In this document: positions 32,310-32,613 of the stretch, piece by piece
How positions within the stretch are numbered: the stretch's first letter is position 1
How the letters are laid out: the number at the start of each line of letters is the position of its first letter
From: Euzebyales bacterium
GTDB lineage: Bacteria; Actinomycetota; Nitriliruptoria; Euzebyales; Egibacteraceae
Assembly: GCA_013695145.1 (NCBI GenBank)
Contig: JACDBB010000164.1
Location: 1-32,613, forward strand
Direction of reading: 5' to 3'
Length of the DNA: 32,613 nt
Notes under the pieces: model-generated
Told to the model about the DNA's origin: nothing
Databases searched by the model: none
Seen by the model: the letters and a program-made list of their open reading frames with translations, nothing else
Position numbers and translations under genes: made by a program

Positions 32310-32457
32310 CGTGAATGGCCCTGAGTGCCCAGGGGCGAGCGCCCAGGGGTCGACACCCTGTCGAGACTCCTGCGCTATGCGTGGCTGTTCCGACACAGTG
32401 TCGGACCAGCCGCGACAGGCGATTCTCATCATCCGGGGTGGGGGCGCCAGCCCCCAT
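32310..32457 (+). repeat. Composite palindromic element, copy 2
   Basis: It starts three bases after the SDR stop with GTGAATGGCCCTGAG, the head of the hairpin element. The two-palindrome element follows (centres 32357 and 32397, 40 bp apart; the second spans 32384-32410 with one mismatch). The rest of the hairpin element then resumes with GGCGATTCTCATCATC and a stem TGGGGGC/GCCCCCA at 32439-32456. The order matches copy 1 at 453-600. Confidence 0.85.
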
Positions 32458-32469
32458 GAGATGCTGACA

Positions 32470-32547
32470 TGTGAATGCGCCCGAGCCTGCGAGGGCGATT
32501 CTCACAATCTTGGTGGTGGCGGTCGCGCGGCGGCCGTCATGGGATCC
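32470..32547 (+). repeat. Hairpin element copy D
   Basis: This full-length copy starts GTGAATGCGCCCGAGCCTGC. The second hairpin has arms TGGCGGTCGC and GCGGCCGTCA with a GCG loop; all ten positions pair, two as G-T. It follows composite copy 2 by 12 bp in the same orientation. Confidence 0.88.
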
Positions 32548-32613
32548 TGGCGGCGCCTGCTGGGCTTGCCGGCCGCCAGGAACCCCGCGTACATGATCGA
32601 CACACCCGCGGTG
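32502..32613 (-). CDS. Possible 3' end of a membrane-protein gene (partial)
   Basis: A minus-strand frame is open from the window edge, reading TAGVSIMYAGFLAAGKPSRR, and ends at TGA 32502-32504 inside hairpin element copy D. The small hydrophobic piece with a basic end could be the last membrane helix of a protein. If real, its last dozen residues and stop come from the repeat. Too short to be sure. Confidence 0.3.
   Translation of the reverse strand, partial: TAGVSIMYAGFLAAGKPSRRRQDPMTAAARPPPPRL

Overview
The window is high-GC DNA from an actinobacterium (Actinomycetota). Codon third positions are G/C-rich, GTG starts are frequent, there is a mycoredoxin-type CGFC protein and a CofC (coenzyme F420) gene, and the core gene order rsmD-coaD-yceD-rpmF-rnc-fpg near recG, thiL, gpsA and cofC is one known from actinobacteria. 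A deep-branching class such as Nitriliruptoria is a guess. I see no rRNA, tRNA, CRISPR array or transposase.

Layout. (1) 1-365: 3' end of a membrane protein with an internal 70-codon repeat, followed by about 400 bp of palindromic repeats. (2) 766-4621, minus strand: core cluster yceD-rpmF-plsX-acpP-rnc-fpg-like (ribosome, lipid and RNA processing). (3) About 4.74-19.96 kb: an accessory block splitting that cluster from its usual upstream partners. Intact genes: CcdA/TlpA thiol-disulfide pair, a DoxX-type protein, DUF3179 lipoprotein, tandem DUF427 protein, NAD(P)H-generating gnd-zwf pair, thioredoxin-like protein, flavin disulfide reductase, mycoredoxin, GH15 glycosidase and a GrdB-family protein with an in-frame UGA. 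Between them lie many remnants made by deletions and frameshifts (FNT transporter, flavoprotein, redoxin, DUF427, MFS, TetR and two unnamed). (4) 19956-23833, minus strand: DivIVA-like coiled coil, coaD, rsmD, recG. (5) 24026-31152: rpmB, thiD-thiL, dodecin, phosphoribosyltransferase, Lrp/AsnC-type RAM domain, ddl-gpsA, cofC, a divergent cold-shock-like protein and a small membrane protein. (6) 31336-32307: an atypical SDR, then repeats to the window end.

The most notable observations are these. The GrdB-family gene reads U-P-V-C across a UGA, so it is a probable selenoprotein. A dispersed hairpin element of about 78 bp has four full-length copies, one degenerate copy and two composite copies, with compensatory changes in its stem; one full copy lies in frame inside the 5' coding part of rnc. 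A second palindromic element, with two CGACAC-N-GTGTCG palindromes always 40 bp apart, occurs three times and twice interrupts the first element. A Fpg-family protein has lost the usual catalytic residues.

The accessory block can be read as a redox module: gnd/zwf supply NAD(P)H, the disulfide reductase and small CxxC proteins pass on reducing power, and CcdA/TlpA move it across the membrane. This is inference from content and adjacency, and the surrounding decay suggests a region in turnover. All family assignments come from reading motifs by eye; no database search was run.
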